Assembly (NCBI RefSeq): GCF_031583025.1
Contig: NZ_CP134062.1
Coordinates: 248,001 to 312,000, forward strand
Direction: 5' to 3'
Length of the DNA: 64,000 nt
From: Mycobacterium sp. Z3061
GTDB taxonomy: Bacteria; Actinomycetota; Actinomycetes; Mycobacteriales; Mycobacteriaceae
Below are positions 35,051 through 43,020 of the stretch, one piece after another. The translations under genes were made by a program, and so were the position numbers. Each line of letters starts with the position of its first letter. The first letter of the stretch is position 1. The notes beneath the pieces are model-generated. The model was not told the origin of the DNA. It ran no database searches and saw only the letters and a list, made by a program, of their open reading frames with translations.

Positions 35051-36256
35051 TCAGCGGTAGTTCAGCACGACCGGGAGGTGGTCGTGTGTATGCACCAATG
35101 CGGATGCGCGTGGCACGCGCTCGCCGGTCACGTGAAGACCGCTGGCGCGCTTGACGATCTCTTCCAGCAATAGCCGCGCCTCGCGCCGAGCGAGCGCGGC
35201 TCCCATGCAGAAGTGCTCTCCGACGCCGAATCCCAGGTGACCCGCGGCATCCTGGCGAGTGATGTCGAACTGTTCGGCGCTGTCACCCCAGTGATCGGGG
35301 TCGCGGTTCGCGGATGCGTAGGCAAGGAGCAGTCCGTCACCTGCCTTGATGGTGGCGCCGCGCATCTCGACGTCGTGGGCGGCCTGCCGAGCCATGCTCA
35401 TCACCGGTGTCCAGTACCGCAGGACTTCTTCGACCGCGTTGCCGGCGAGACCCGGATCGGCGAACAACCTGTCGGCCTGTTCAGGCTGCGCATCAAGGCA
35501 ATCGGCGATGCCGGCGATCAGGCTCTGGGTCGTCTCGCTGCCCGCCGCCAGCAGTGTCAGCGCGTAGATCATGACCTGCGCATCGTTGAAGGGCTCGCCG
35601 CCGACCGTCACTTGCGAAAGCATCGTGAGCAGGTCGTCCTGAGGGTTGCTCTTGCGCTCAGCCGCCAGGCTCAGGAGATATGGACCGATCTGGTCGAAAA
35701 TCAACGTCATGTCGTCGTCCGTGGCCAACCCGCTGCCCACGTTGGCGATGGTGGTCGCCCAACCTGCGACCTTGGGCCAATCCTCTTCGGGGACCCCCAG
35801 CAGGTAGGCGAATACGAATACCGGAATGGGCTCGGCAATGCGCTCTATCCAGTCGAATTCGCCGTTCGGCAGGTCGTCCAGGGCCTCATTGACGACTTGG
35901 CGCACCCGCGCCTCCATCTTTGCGACGGCCGCCGGCGTGAACCGGACGCCGATCGCCTTGCGGTGCGCGCGATGCTCGGGCGGATCCATGAACATGATGC
36001 CCCGGGTCTGGTAGCCCTGTGGATCTCTTCCTTCCCGGTGCGCGATCAGGTCCATCATGATGCCGATCCGTTCGGACTTGAACCTTTCCGGGCGTGCCGA
36101 GATCCCCTTGATATCTTCGTATTTGGTGATGACCCAGAATTTCCCCTCGTCATACCAGTGGACCGGATCGGTGGCACGCAACTCCGCAAAGGTCGCATTG
36201 GGTTCGCCGAGATAGAAGTCCGGGTCGTCGAAACGGGCGGCCGCGATCGTCACCAT
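35051..36256 (-). CDS. Cytochrome P450
   Basis: A 401-residue P450 with AAGSETTQ (I helix), AVEEVLRYWTP (ExxR) and FGVGEHFCMG (Cys350). ATG 36256 is 8 bases after TATTGT on the minus strand, an almost leaderless transcript. The longer open frame upstream has no P450 character. The promoter carries the island motif AATAGAAC at 36267-36274. It is divergent from a CoA-transferase pair and operonic with another CoA-transferase. Confidence 0.92.
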   Translation of the reverse strand: MVTIAAARFDDPDFYLGEPNATFAELRATDPVHWYDEGKFWVITKYEDIKGISARPERFKSERIGIMMDLIAHREGRDPQGYQTRGIMFMDPPEHRAHRKAIGVRFTPAAVAKMEARVRQVVNEALDDLPNGEFDWIERIAEPIPVFVFAYLLGVPEEDWPKVAGWATTIANVGSGLATDDDMTLIFDQIGPYLLSLAAERKSNPQDDLLTMLSQVTVGGEPFNDAQVMIYALTLLAAGSETTQSLIAGIADCLDAQPEQADRLFADPGLAGNAVEEVLRYWTPVMSMARQAAHDVEMRGATIKAGDGLLLAYASANRDPDHWGDSAEQFDITRQDAAGHLGFGVGEHFCMGAALARREARLLLEEIVKRASGLHVTGERVPRASALVHTHDHLPVVLNYR

Positions 36257-36264
36257 AGAGGTAA

Positions 36265-36355
36265 ACAATAGAACATCGAGTGTCGATCTGCGAACTACCG
36301 ACCCGCTGCAGCCGCCGCAAGAGGAGTAGCAGCAGAACAAAATCTGTTTTATTGT
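36265..36355. promoter_or_regulatory. Divergent promoter with two island-motif copies
   Basis: Leftward: GTTCTATT (complement of 36267-36274) overlapping the -10 TATTGT (36270-36265) for the P450. Rightward: GTTTTATT (36346-36353, one mismatch) overlapping the -10 TATTGT (36350-36355), exactly 6 bases before ATG 36362. A small palindrome ATCGA-GTG-TCGAT (36275-36287) follows the left copy. Confidence 0.7.
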
Positions 36356-36361
36356 TGCATA

Positions 36362-37597
36362 ATGACTGGTGCCCTGTCTCACCTCCGGGTGTGCGACCTG
36401 GGTGGGCAACTGGCCGGTGCGGGCGCCACGAAGATCCTGGCGGCGTTCGGCGCCGAGGTGATCCGCGTGGAGGACCCGGCGACCCGCGGGATGTGGGACG
36501 CGCTACGTGGCGTAGGGCCGTTCGTCGACGATCGCCGAGGCGTCAACCTCGGCGCAGGCTTCAACAACCACAACGTCGGAAAGCTCGGGGTCACGATCAA
36601 TCTTCGCGCCGATGCCGGAAAGGAGTTGTTACGCGAGCTGATTGAGGTGTCAGACATCGTCTGTGAGAACTTCGCCGCCGGAGTCATGGCGAGAATGGGC
36701 TTCGGCTACGACGAGCTGCGTCGGATCAAACCCGACATCGTCTACGTCTCGAACTGCGGGTTCGGCCACACGGGACCCTACCGTGACTTCAAGACCTGGG
36801 GCCCTATCGTCCAGGCACTCAGCGGCCTGACCTTCTCGGTCGGGCTGCCCGACACCGAACCTGCTGGATGGGGGTTCTCCTATATGGACCATGTCGCCGC
36901 TTACTACATGACAATCGCCATCCTGGCCGCGGTCCACTACCGGGAAGAGACCGGCAAAGGCCAGCATGTCGACCTGGCCACGGTCCCGGCCGGTGTCGCC
37001 ATGCTGCCGACTGAGGTACTCGACTGGACTGTGAACCACCGACCCGCCCGCCGGCCGGGCAATCCCGCCGGCAATCGCGCCGACTTCGGTGAGATGGCGC
37101 CGCACGATATCTTTCCCTGCCTCGGGGACGACCGATGGATCGCCATCGCGTGCCGCGACGACCGCGACGTCACGCTGCTGGCGAAGGTATTGGACGAGCC
37201 GGAACTCACCGCCGACCGATTCGCCACACTCCAGGAACGGCTAATCGGCGCAGACGAACTAGCGGGGCTGATCAGCGCACGCACGCGGACCAGGGAAGCC
37301 GCGGTTCTGGCAGGCGAACTCGCTGCCGCCGGCGTGCCGGCCAGCGTCGTGAAATCTCCACGAGAACGGATCGACGAGGATCCCGACCTCGCCGCGTGGG
37401 GCCTGTTTCCCACCGTCGTGCACCCGGAGATCGGGACGGTTCGCGTCGAGGGATTACCGATACGGCTGTCCGCCACAACGTGGAACATCTCGCGTGCCGC
37501 GCCGTGCCTGAGCGAACACAACCGGAAGGTATTGGGTGGTCTGCTCGGGCACAGTGATGTCGAGTTGGCCGAGCTGACGAAGCAGGGTGTGATCTGA
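36362..37597 (+). CDS. Class III CoA-transferase (CaiB/BaiF), likely catalytic partner
   Basis: A 411-residue CaiB/BaiF protein. The N-terminal HLRVCDLGGQLAGAGATKIL and the loop FSYMDHVAAYYMTIAI, with the conserved Asp, are present. ATG 36362 lies 6 bases after TATTGT, a leaderless start. The stop overlaps the start of a second CoA-transferase gene whose Asp is replaced by Glu, so the two probably form a heterodimer in which this one carries the acyl group. Confidence 0.9.
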   Translation: MTGALSHLRVCDLGGQLAGAGATKILAAFGAEVIRVEDPATRGMWDALRGVGPFVDDRRGVNLGAGFNNHNVGKLGVTINLRADAGKELLRELIEVSDIVCENFAAGVMARMGFGYDELRRIKPDIVYVSNCGFGHTGPYRDFKTWGPIVQALSGLTFSVGLPDTEPAGWGFSYMDHVAAYYMTIAILAAVHYREETGKGQHVDLATVPAGVAMLPTEVLDWTVNHRPARRPGNPAGNRADFGEMAPHDIFPCLGDDRWIAIACRDDRDVTLLAKVLDEPELTADRFATLQERLIGADELAGLISARTRTREAAVLAGELAAAGVPASVVKSPRERIDEDPDLAAWGLFPTVVHPEIGTVRVEGLPIRLSATTWNISRAAPCLSEHNRKVLGGLLGHSDVELAELTKQGVI

Positions 37598-38817
37598 ACG
37601 CGTTAGCCGGAATTCGCGTCGTCGAGTTCAGCGACCAGTTCACCGCCATCGGTGCTCGCCTGCTGGCCGAGCTTGGTGCTGACGTGATAGTCGTTGAGCC
37701 ACCGGAAGGTTCGGCGCATCGACGGCGACCTCCTTTTGTGGGTGGCGAAGCGGACCCGGATTTCAGCCTGCGGTGGTGGAGCGGTAACGCCGGCAAGCGG
37801 TCGGTGACTGTCGACGTCGACATCGACGGGCCGGTCAGACTGCGACGACTGATCAGTACGGCCGACATCGTCATCTCGGGAGCAGGCACGGTCAGTGTGG
37901 GACCGCTCAGCTACGACAAGTGCGCACTCGACCACCCAGGCCTGATCTGGGTTGCGGTTACTCCGTTCGGATTGGACAGCGTCCGGGCAGGCCAACCCGT
38001 CACCGACCTCACCATGCTGGCCGGTGGAGGTCCGGTGTGGAACTGCGGATACGACGACCATTCGCTGCCGCCGATTCGCGGAGCGGGTGAGCAATCGGCC
38101 AATCTCGCCGGCCTGAACTGCGCGATCGGAGCCCTGGTTGCGTTGGCGCACCGGGATCAGACGGGTACGGGGCAGCTCGTCGAAGTGAACGTCAATGCTG
38201 CGTGCAATGTCAGTTCGGAGCAGACGACCTACCACTGGCTGGTCAACAACGAGACGTGCGTTCGGCAAACCGGCCGGCACGCCTACTTCACGCCCAGCCA
38301 GCCGACGCAGGTGTTGTGTGCAGACGGCGCTTACGCCAGTACCGGCGTGCTGCCGCGCAAACCCCTGGAGTATGCCAATCTGCTCGCCTGGCTCGACGAT
38401 CTCGAGCTGCGCGACGAGATCCCCGAGGCCGTCTTTCTCGAGATGGCCGCCTCTCGTGACGTGCCGGTGGATATCGCGATGATCGGCGCCGACGACGAGA
38501 CCACCGCGATCTTGACCGCAGCCCGGGATGCGATCACGTTGATCGCCAGCCGGATGCCGGCGAAGCAATACTTCCTTGAGAGTCAACGGCGTGGGTTTCC
38601 CGCCGGCGCAGTGTTGTCACCCGAGGAGGCCTTTGACGACGAACATACCGCGGCCCGGGGATTCAGGGTTCCGGTGAGCCATCCGGAACTGGACGCGACG
38701 GTCGACTATCCCGGTGTGCCATATATTTTCACTGCCAGTCCGGCCGTACCCCCGTCGAGGCCACCGCTACTCGGCGAACACAACGAGTTACTCGATCAAC
38801 TTCCCGACCGAAGCTGA
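37594..38817 (+). CDS. Class III CoA-transferase (CaiB/BaiF), second partner, CTG start
   Basis: A 407-residue CaiB/BaiF protein. The frame is open from 37558, but no ATG, GTG or TTG occurs before GTG 37684. Starting there would lose the conserved first strand and helix (GIRVVEFSDQFTAIGARLLA), so I place the start at CTG 37594, which overlaps the previous stop as CTGA. At the catalytic Asp position the sequence is AGEQSANLAG (Glu instead of Asp), unlike its neighbour. A catalytically weak or regulatory subunit of a heterodimer is likely. Confidence 0.8.
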   Translation: MNALAGIRVVEFSDQFTAIGARLLAELGADVIVVEPPEGSAHRRRPPFVGGEADPDFSLRWWSGNAGKRSVTVDVDIDGPVRLRRLISTADIVISGAGTVSVGPLSYDKCALDHPGLIWVAVTPFGLDSVRAGQPVTDLTMLAGGGPVWNCGYDDHSLPPIRGAGEQSANLAGLNCAIGALVALAHRDQTGTGQLVEVNVNAACNVSSEQTTYHWLVNNETCVRQTGRHAYFTPSQPTQVLCADGAYASTGVLPRKPLEYANLLAWLDDLELRDEIPEAVFLEMAASRDVPVDIAMIGADDETTAILTAARDAITLIASRMPAKQYFLESQRRGFPAGAVLSPEEAFDDEHTAARGFRVPVSHPELDATVDYPGVPYIFTASPAVPPSRPPLLGEHNELLDQLPDRS

Positions 38818-38857
38818 TCGGAGACATCGTGCAGGCACCTATCGAGGGGAGCTTCGG

Positions 38858-39286
38858 TTGAGCCGCCTCACTCACATCGGACTGTGCGTCTCGGACCTGC
38901 AACAGTCCGTCGAGTTCTACTGCACCGCACTCGATTTCCAGGAGATCGGCCGGATGCACGTGGCCGGCGAGCAGACTGCGCAGTTGCTGGACGTGCCAGG
39001 GCTGATCCTTGATCTGGTCTACCTACAGCGCGATGGCTTCCGCCTGGAATTGTTGAGTTACACCGACCCCGGGGTCGACGGCGAGGGGAGCCCCCGGCGG
39101 CTGAATGCGCTGGGCCTGAGCCATCTTTCGTTTCGCGTTGCTGACGCCGACGAATTGATCGCGAGGATCGAGCGCTGCGGCGGGCACGTTTGGCCGGAGC
39201 GGACGGTGAAATTCGACCGTGGCAACCGTGGCTTGATGGCAACCGACCCGGATGGCACGTGGATCGAACTGATCGAGACCGGCTAG
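38858..39286 (+). CDS. VOC (glyoxalase/bleomycin-resistance) family protein
   Basis: A 142-residue vicinal-oxygen-chelate protein with two beta-alpha-beta-beta modules. Metal-ligand candidates are His in LTHIGLCV, Glu in FRLELLSY, His in LSHLSFRV and Glu in WIELIETG, an intact set as in methylmalonyl-CoA epimerase or extradiol enzymes. TTG 38858 is chosen because GAGGGGAG lies 6 bases upstream. Third gene after the CoA-transferase pair, 40 bases on. It could epimerise a 2-methylacyl-CoA or similar. Confidence 0.8.
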   Translation: MSRLTHIGLCVSDLQQSVEFYCTALDFQEIGRMHVAGEQTAQLLDVPGLILDLVYLQRDGFRLELLSYTDPGVDGEGSPRRLNALGLSHLSFRVADADELIARIERCGGHVWPERTVKFDRGNRGLMATDPDGTWIELIETG

Positions 39287-39311
39287 TCAACTAGGCATCA
39301 AACGTCCGATT

Positions 39312-39332
39312 GTTCTATTGGAATGATAGAGT
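39312..39332 (+). promoter_or_regulatory. Island motif plus leaderless -10 for P450 operon
   Basis: GTTCTATT at 39312-39319, then the -10 TAGAGT (39327-39332), then 6 bases and GTG 39339. Confidence 0.65.
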
Positions 39333-39338
39333 TTCCGT

Positions 39339-40532
39339 GTGCCCGCTACCAGCGAGTTGGTGTACTCGCCGTTCTCGAAGGAGATCTTCGACGACCCCTA
39401 TCCGGTCTACCGGCGCTTGCGTGACGAGGCGCCGGTATATCGCGACCCGGAGGACCGCTGGTGGGTGCTGTCGAGGTTCGATGACGTGGCACCGGCACTG
39501 CGCGACTGGGAGACGTTCTCGTCCAAATCTGGTCCGGCGCCCGAGAATCCGGACAACGACGGCCGCAAGTACTCGGTGATCTCGATGGATCCGCCGCGCC
39601 ACGACCGGATTCGCGGCGTGCTCAAGGGTTTCTTCACCCCCAGAGCGGTGGCCGCGCTGGAATCTGCCTTGCAGCGGGTCGTGAACACGCACCTGGGTCG
39701 GTTACGGCCAGGCACGACCGTGGACGCCATGGAGGCATTTGCCTTCTCGGTACCCACGGACGTGATCGGTGACCTGCTCGGCGTGCCGCACGCCGACCGT
39801 GAGCAGCTGCGCGTCTGGTGGGAAGCCTTCCTCACCCGCGTGGAAGGCGAAGTCGCCATGCCGTCCAGCGCAATCGAGGCCAGCCGCATGATCAGTCACT
39901 ACATCGGCGAGCTGATCGAACGGCGGAGGACCGATCCGGGCGACGATCTGATCAGCATCGTGCTGCAGGCCACCTTCCATGACCCCGAGGCCGGTGCGCA
40001 CCGCTCGCTGACCCCCCACGAAGTGCTGATGTTCTGCAATCTGTTATCCGCAGCGGGGTCGGAGACGACCCAGAAGCTGATCTCCAACGGTCTTGTCGCG
40101 CTGGCTGAGCATCCCGACCAATGGCGGCGAATCGTCATGGATCGCAGCACCATTCCGGCCGCGGTGAACGAGGCCCTGCGCTATGACACACCAAGCCACT
40201 GGGTGGCCCGCACGCTGACGCGGCCTGTCGAGCGCCACGGGATCACCATGGACGCGGGTGACTGGGTGTTGCTGCTGTTAGGTAGCGCCAACCGCGACGA
40301 GCGCCGCTACAGCGACCCCGACCGCTTCATCATCGACAGGCCGCGGGGCACCGACGTCTATTTCGGCTGGGGTATTCATATCTGTCTGGGCCAATGGCTG
40401 GCCCGGCGGGAAGCGCAGCTGGTTTTCGACTATGTCGCGCAAAAATTTCCGAACTACACCGTCGGAGCACGCGAACGGGTGCTCACCGCCACTGTGCGTG
40501 GCTACACCAGCGTGGAGATGACCCTGCGCTGA
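39339..40532 (+). CDS. Cytochrome P450
   Basis: A 397-residue P450: AAGSETTQ, AVNEALRYDTP and FGWGIHICLG with Cys349. Leaderless GTG 39339 is supported by TAGAGT 6 bases upstream. It is followed after 2 bases by two acyl-CoA dehydrogenase genes in the same operon. The arrangement suggests oxidation of an alkyl terminus that later enters beta-oxidation. Confidence 0.93.
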   Translation: MPATSELVYSPFSKEIFDDPYPVYRRLRDEAPVYRDPEDRWWVLSRFDDVAPALRDWETFSSKSGPAPENPDNDGRKYSVISMDPPRHDRIRGVLKGFFTPRAVAALESALQRVVNTHLGRLRPGTTVDAMEAFAFSVPTDVIGDLLGVPHADREQLRVWWEAFLTRVEGEVAMPSSAIEASRMISHYIGELIERRRTDPGDDLISIVLQATFHDPEAGAHRSLTPHEVLMFCNLLSAAGSETTQKLISNGLVALAEHPDQWRRIVMDRSTIPAAVNEALRYDTPSHWVARTLTRPVERHGITMDAGDWVLLLLGSANRDERRYSDPDRFIIDRPRGTDVYFGWGIHICLGQWLARREAQLVFDYVAQKFPNYTVGARERVLTATVRGYTSVEMTLR

Positions 40533-40534
40533 TC

Positions 40535-41587
40535 ATGGACATCGCTTTCACCGACGAGCAGCAATTGCTGCAGGACACGGTCGCAAGACTGGCAGCCACC
40601 CTCGCGGTCGCCGGCCCCGGGGCGATTCCCTCTGGTGCGGCGCTGGACACGCAGTGGCATCGCATCGTGGAACTTGGTGTTCCGGCCCTGCGTGCTCCGT
40701 CATTGAGCGGATTGGAAGCCAGTGGCGTCGAGACGGCGATCGTCATCGAACAACTGGCCAGGGTCCTCAGCGCTGTTCCGGTGGTCGGCCAAGCAGTACT
40801 GGCCACCGAACTGCTGGACGCGGCCGGTGCTGGGAAGGAGCTGGCCCTCGTGGCAGCAGGCGCCCTTCGGGTGGCGCCCGCGCTGGCCACAGATTTGACG
40901 CGATTCTCCTCGACGGACGAACCCGGTGTGGTGTTCGACGCGGCCGGCGCGACGCACGCGCTGGGTATGTCACGCACTGACGGGCAGCGCCGGCTTGTCT
41001 GCGTCCCACTTGACACTGACAAGCGCGAGATCACCGAAGGTCTCGACCTCACCCGCGCAATCCGGAAAGTGCGGGTGGATCCGGCCGATCCCGGCCGCCT
41101 CATCGGGGGCCCGATCGGTGACGAGCGGTGGAGTCGCGTTGAGGCATTGGGGATGACCGCTGTCGCGGCTGATCTCCTCGGCGTCATGCAGGGCGCGTTG
41201 GACGAAGCCGTGCGCTACGCCGGCGAACGCACCCAGTTCGGCGTGAAGATCGGTTCCTTCCAAGCCGTCCAGCATCTGCTCGCCGATGCCTTGGTACAGG
41301 TGGAAGGTGCCCGCAGCTGTTTATGGCACGCGGCCTGGGCGATCGACCACCTGCCAGTCGCCGAGGCACGCCTGGCTGCAATGGCCGCCAAGGCGTACGC
41401 TTCAGCGGCCGGCCGGGAGGTCGTCGAAGCCGGCGCGCAGGTATTCGGCGGCATCGCAATCACCTGGGAGCACGTCTCTCATCTGAGGATGCGTCGAATG
41501 CTGCTGGACCGCCGGCTCTTCGGTGATGAAACCGAGCACTACGAAGCCATCGCGGCCCTGCGGTTGTCGAACCGGGAGATGGCGTAG
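40535..41587 (+). CDS. Acyl-CoA dehydrogenase-like, shorter subunit of a pair
   Basis: A 350-residue FadE28-type protein. MDIAFTDEQQLLQDTVARLA starts the helical domain; the C-terminal domain keeps RTQFGVKIGSFQAVQHLLAD and AGAQVFGGIAITWEHVSH, while the EPEAGSD and GTSEIQR motifs are missing. The next gene, 2 bases on, is the full-length partner. ATG 40535 lies 2 bases after the P450 stop. Heterotetramer with 41590 is expected. Confidence 0.88.
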   Translation: MDIAFTDEQQLLQDTVARLAATLAVAGPGAIPSGAALDTQWHRIVELGVPALRAPSLSGLEASGVETAIVIEQLARVLSAVPVVGQAVLATELLDAAGAGKELALVAAGALRVAPALATDLTRFSSTDEPGVVFDAAGATHALGMSRTDGQRRLVCVPLDTDKREITEGLDLTRAIRKVRVDPADPGRLIGGPIGDERWSRVEALGMTAVAADLLGVMQGALDEAVRYAGERTQFGVKIGSFQAVQHLLADALVQVEGARSCLWHAAWAIDHLPVAEARLAAMAAKAYASAAGREVVEAGAQVFGGIAITWEHVSHLRMRRMLLDRRLFGDETEHYEAIAALRLSNREMA

Positions 41588-41589
41588 CA

Positions 41590-42729
41590 GTGGACTTCAA
41601 TGACAGTGCGAACGAAGCGCAGTTCCGCGCGCAGTTGCGGCAGTGGCTTGCCGACCATGCGACCGATGCCGCAGTTCCAGACGATCCGGCCGCCCGCGCC
41701 GATGCGCAGAATGCCTGGCACCGAACTCTTTACGAAGCCGGCTATATCGGCCTGTCCTTCCCGGTCGAGGATGGTGGCCACGGTAAGGCACCGATCTACG
41801 AGGCCATCCTCAACGACGAGCTCGGGCGGGCCGGCGCCCCGCCAATCGAGGGTGTCGGTCACCTCAGCAATGCGCTTCGTCTCTTCGGCAGTGCCCAGCA
41901 GCGGGAGGAATTGTTGCCTGGCCTGTTGTCCGGTCAGGTGCGTTGGTGCCAGGGATTTTCCGAGCCGGAGGCGGGATCGGACCTGGCCTCCCTGAAGACC
42001 CGCGCCGAGCCGGTCCACGGGCCGGGCGGCCAGGTCTTCCGGGTCAACGGCCGCAAGATCTGGACCAGTTTCGGCGCGGTCGCCGACTGGTGTTTTCTCC
42101 TGTGCCGCACCGAGTTCGACGTATCTAAGCATGCCGGAATCTCGGTGCTGCTGGTACCGATGTCGAGCCCGGGCATCGACGTGCGACCCATTGTCAACGC
42201 GGCACGCAACCGCGAGTTCACCGAGATCACCTTCGACGACGTCGACGTGCCGGTGGCCAATCTGCTCGGCGAGCGGGGACAGGGCTGGTCCATCGCAAAC
42301 CAGTTGCTTGCCTACGAGCGTGGCCCCAGCGACATCAACTGGATCAGCCGACTCTGGACACAGTTCCGGCGCCTGGAAGACGACGTCCGTACCGGCTGGC
42401 TCGAAGACTCGCCGACGGCCCGGGCGTCGCTGGGCCGTGCTTATGTCGAGCTCCGTGCACTGCAGATCAAGGTCCAGCGGTCGCTCACCGACCGGCAACG
42501 CGGAAGACTTCCCGGCCCTGAGGGATCGGTCGACAAGCTGCTGATGACACGCGCCGATCAAGTCTTCGGACACACGATGATGGACCTACGCGCGAGCGGC
42601 CCCGTTCTCGCCGAAGGGCTGGAATGGGACATCTATGTATGGTCGCGGGCAGCGGGAATCTACGGCGGCACCGCGCAGATTCAGCGCAATATCGTGGCGC
42701 AGCGGGTGCTGGGGCTGCCCCGCGGTTAA
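41590..42729 (+). CDS. Acyl-CoA dehydrogenase, full-length subunit of a pair
   Basis: A 379-residue acyl-CoA dehydrogenase with CQGFSEPEAGSDLASL, GRKIWTSFGAVADW and a C-terminal IYGGTAQIQRNIVAQRVLG. The usual Ser-Glu of GTSEIQ is Ala-Gln here, a visible departure from its relatives at 26110 and 49625. The GTG start lies 2 bases after the shorter subunit's stop. The 3' end overlaps the convergent small gene by 4 bases. Confidence 0.9.
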   Translation: MDFNDSANEAQFRAQLRQWLADHATDAAVPDDPAARADAQNAWHRTLYEAGYIGLSFPVEDGGHGKAPIYEAILNDELGRAGAPPIEGVGHLSNALRLFGSAQQREELLPGLLSGQVRWCQGFSEPEAGSDLASLKTRAEPVHGPGGQVFRVNGRKIWTSFGAVADWCFLLCRTEFDVSKHAGISVLLVPMSSPGIDVRPIVNAARNREFTEITFDDVDVPVANLLGERGQGWSIANQLLAYERGPSDINWISRLWTQFRRLEDDVRTGWLEDSPTARASLGRAYVELRALQIKVQRSLTDRQRGRLPGPEGSVDKLLMTRADQVFGHTMMDLRASGPVLAEGLEWDIYVWSRAAGIYGGTAQIQRNIVAQRVLGLPRG

Positions 42730-42938
42730 CCGCTCTCGGTATAACGCCGGTGGGCCTCCCTGAGTCCGTTCAGTCGCCGTTCCATCAACTCGCGTTCTGC
42801 GGCAGAACGCACGCCGCCCGCGCTGAGTTTCGCGGTGACCTCGGCGATCTCTATCGAAAGGCGTTCGGCTGCCTCGCTTTTAGTGAGTAGGTCCTGGTCG
42901 GCCCAGTCGTCGTGCGGAATACGCTCGTGGGATTCCAC
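42726..42938 (-). CDS. Small conserved protein with PHDDW motif
   Basis: A 70-residue charged, helical protein with no membrane segment. It contains ERIPHDDWADQDLLTKSEAA followed by an amphipathic helix. The PHDDW and EAAxR elements recur at the N-terminus of the TetR protein at 31814. GTG 42938 has AGGAGG close upstream; TTG 42941 is the alternative. It stands alone between an acyl-CoA dehydrogenase and the divergent amidohydrolase. I do not know its function. Confidence 0.6.
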   Translation of the reverse strand: MESHERIPHDDWADQDLLTKSEAAERLSIEIAEVTAKLSAGGVRSAAERELMERRLNGLREAHRRYTESG

Positions 42939-42974
42939 CAACCCTCCTCGAGATGTTCAAATGGTCATAAAGTG

Positions 42975-42980
42975 TATAGT
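42975..42980 (+). promoter_or_regulatory. -10 box of the amidohydrolase gene
   Basis: TATAGT, about 40 bases before ATG 43021. The same hexamer is used at 48771. A weak ribosome site (GAGGA) precedes the ATG, so this transcript has a leader. Confidence 0.5.
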
Positions 42981-43020
42981 TGTACCGTACCCTAATGCCC
43001 ATAGATGTGAGGACCGGCCG

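Noticed and set aside
37555-37684. A frameshift or pseudogene at the junction of the two CoA-transferase genes
   Set aside because: The frame is open from 37558 and the conserved N-terminus is intact; a CTG start explains the gene without any mutation.
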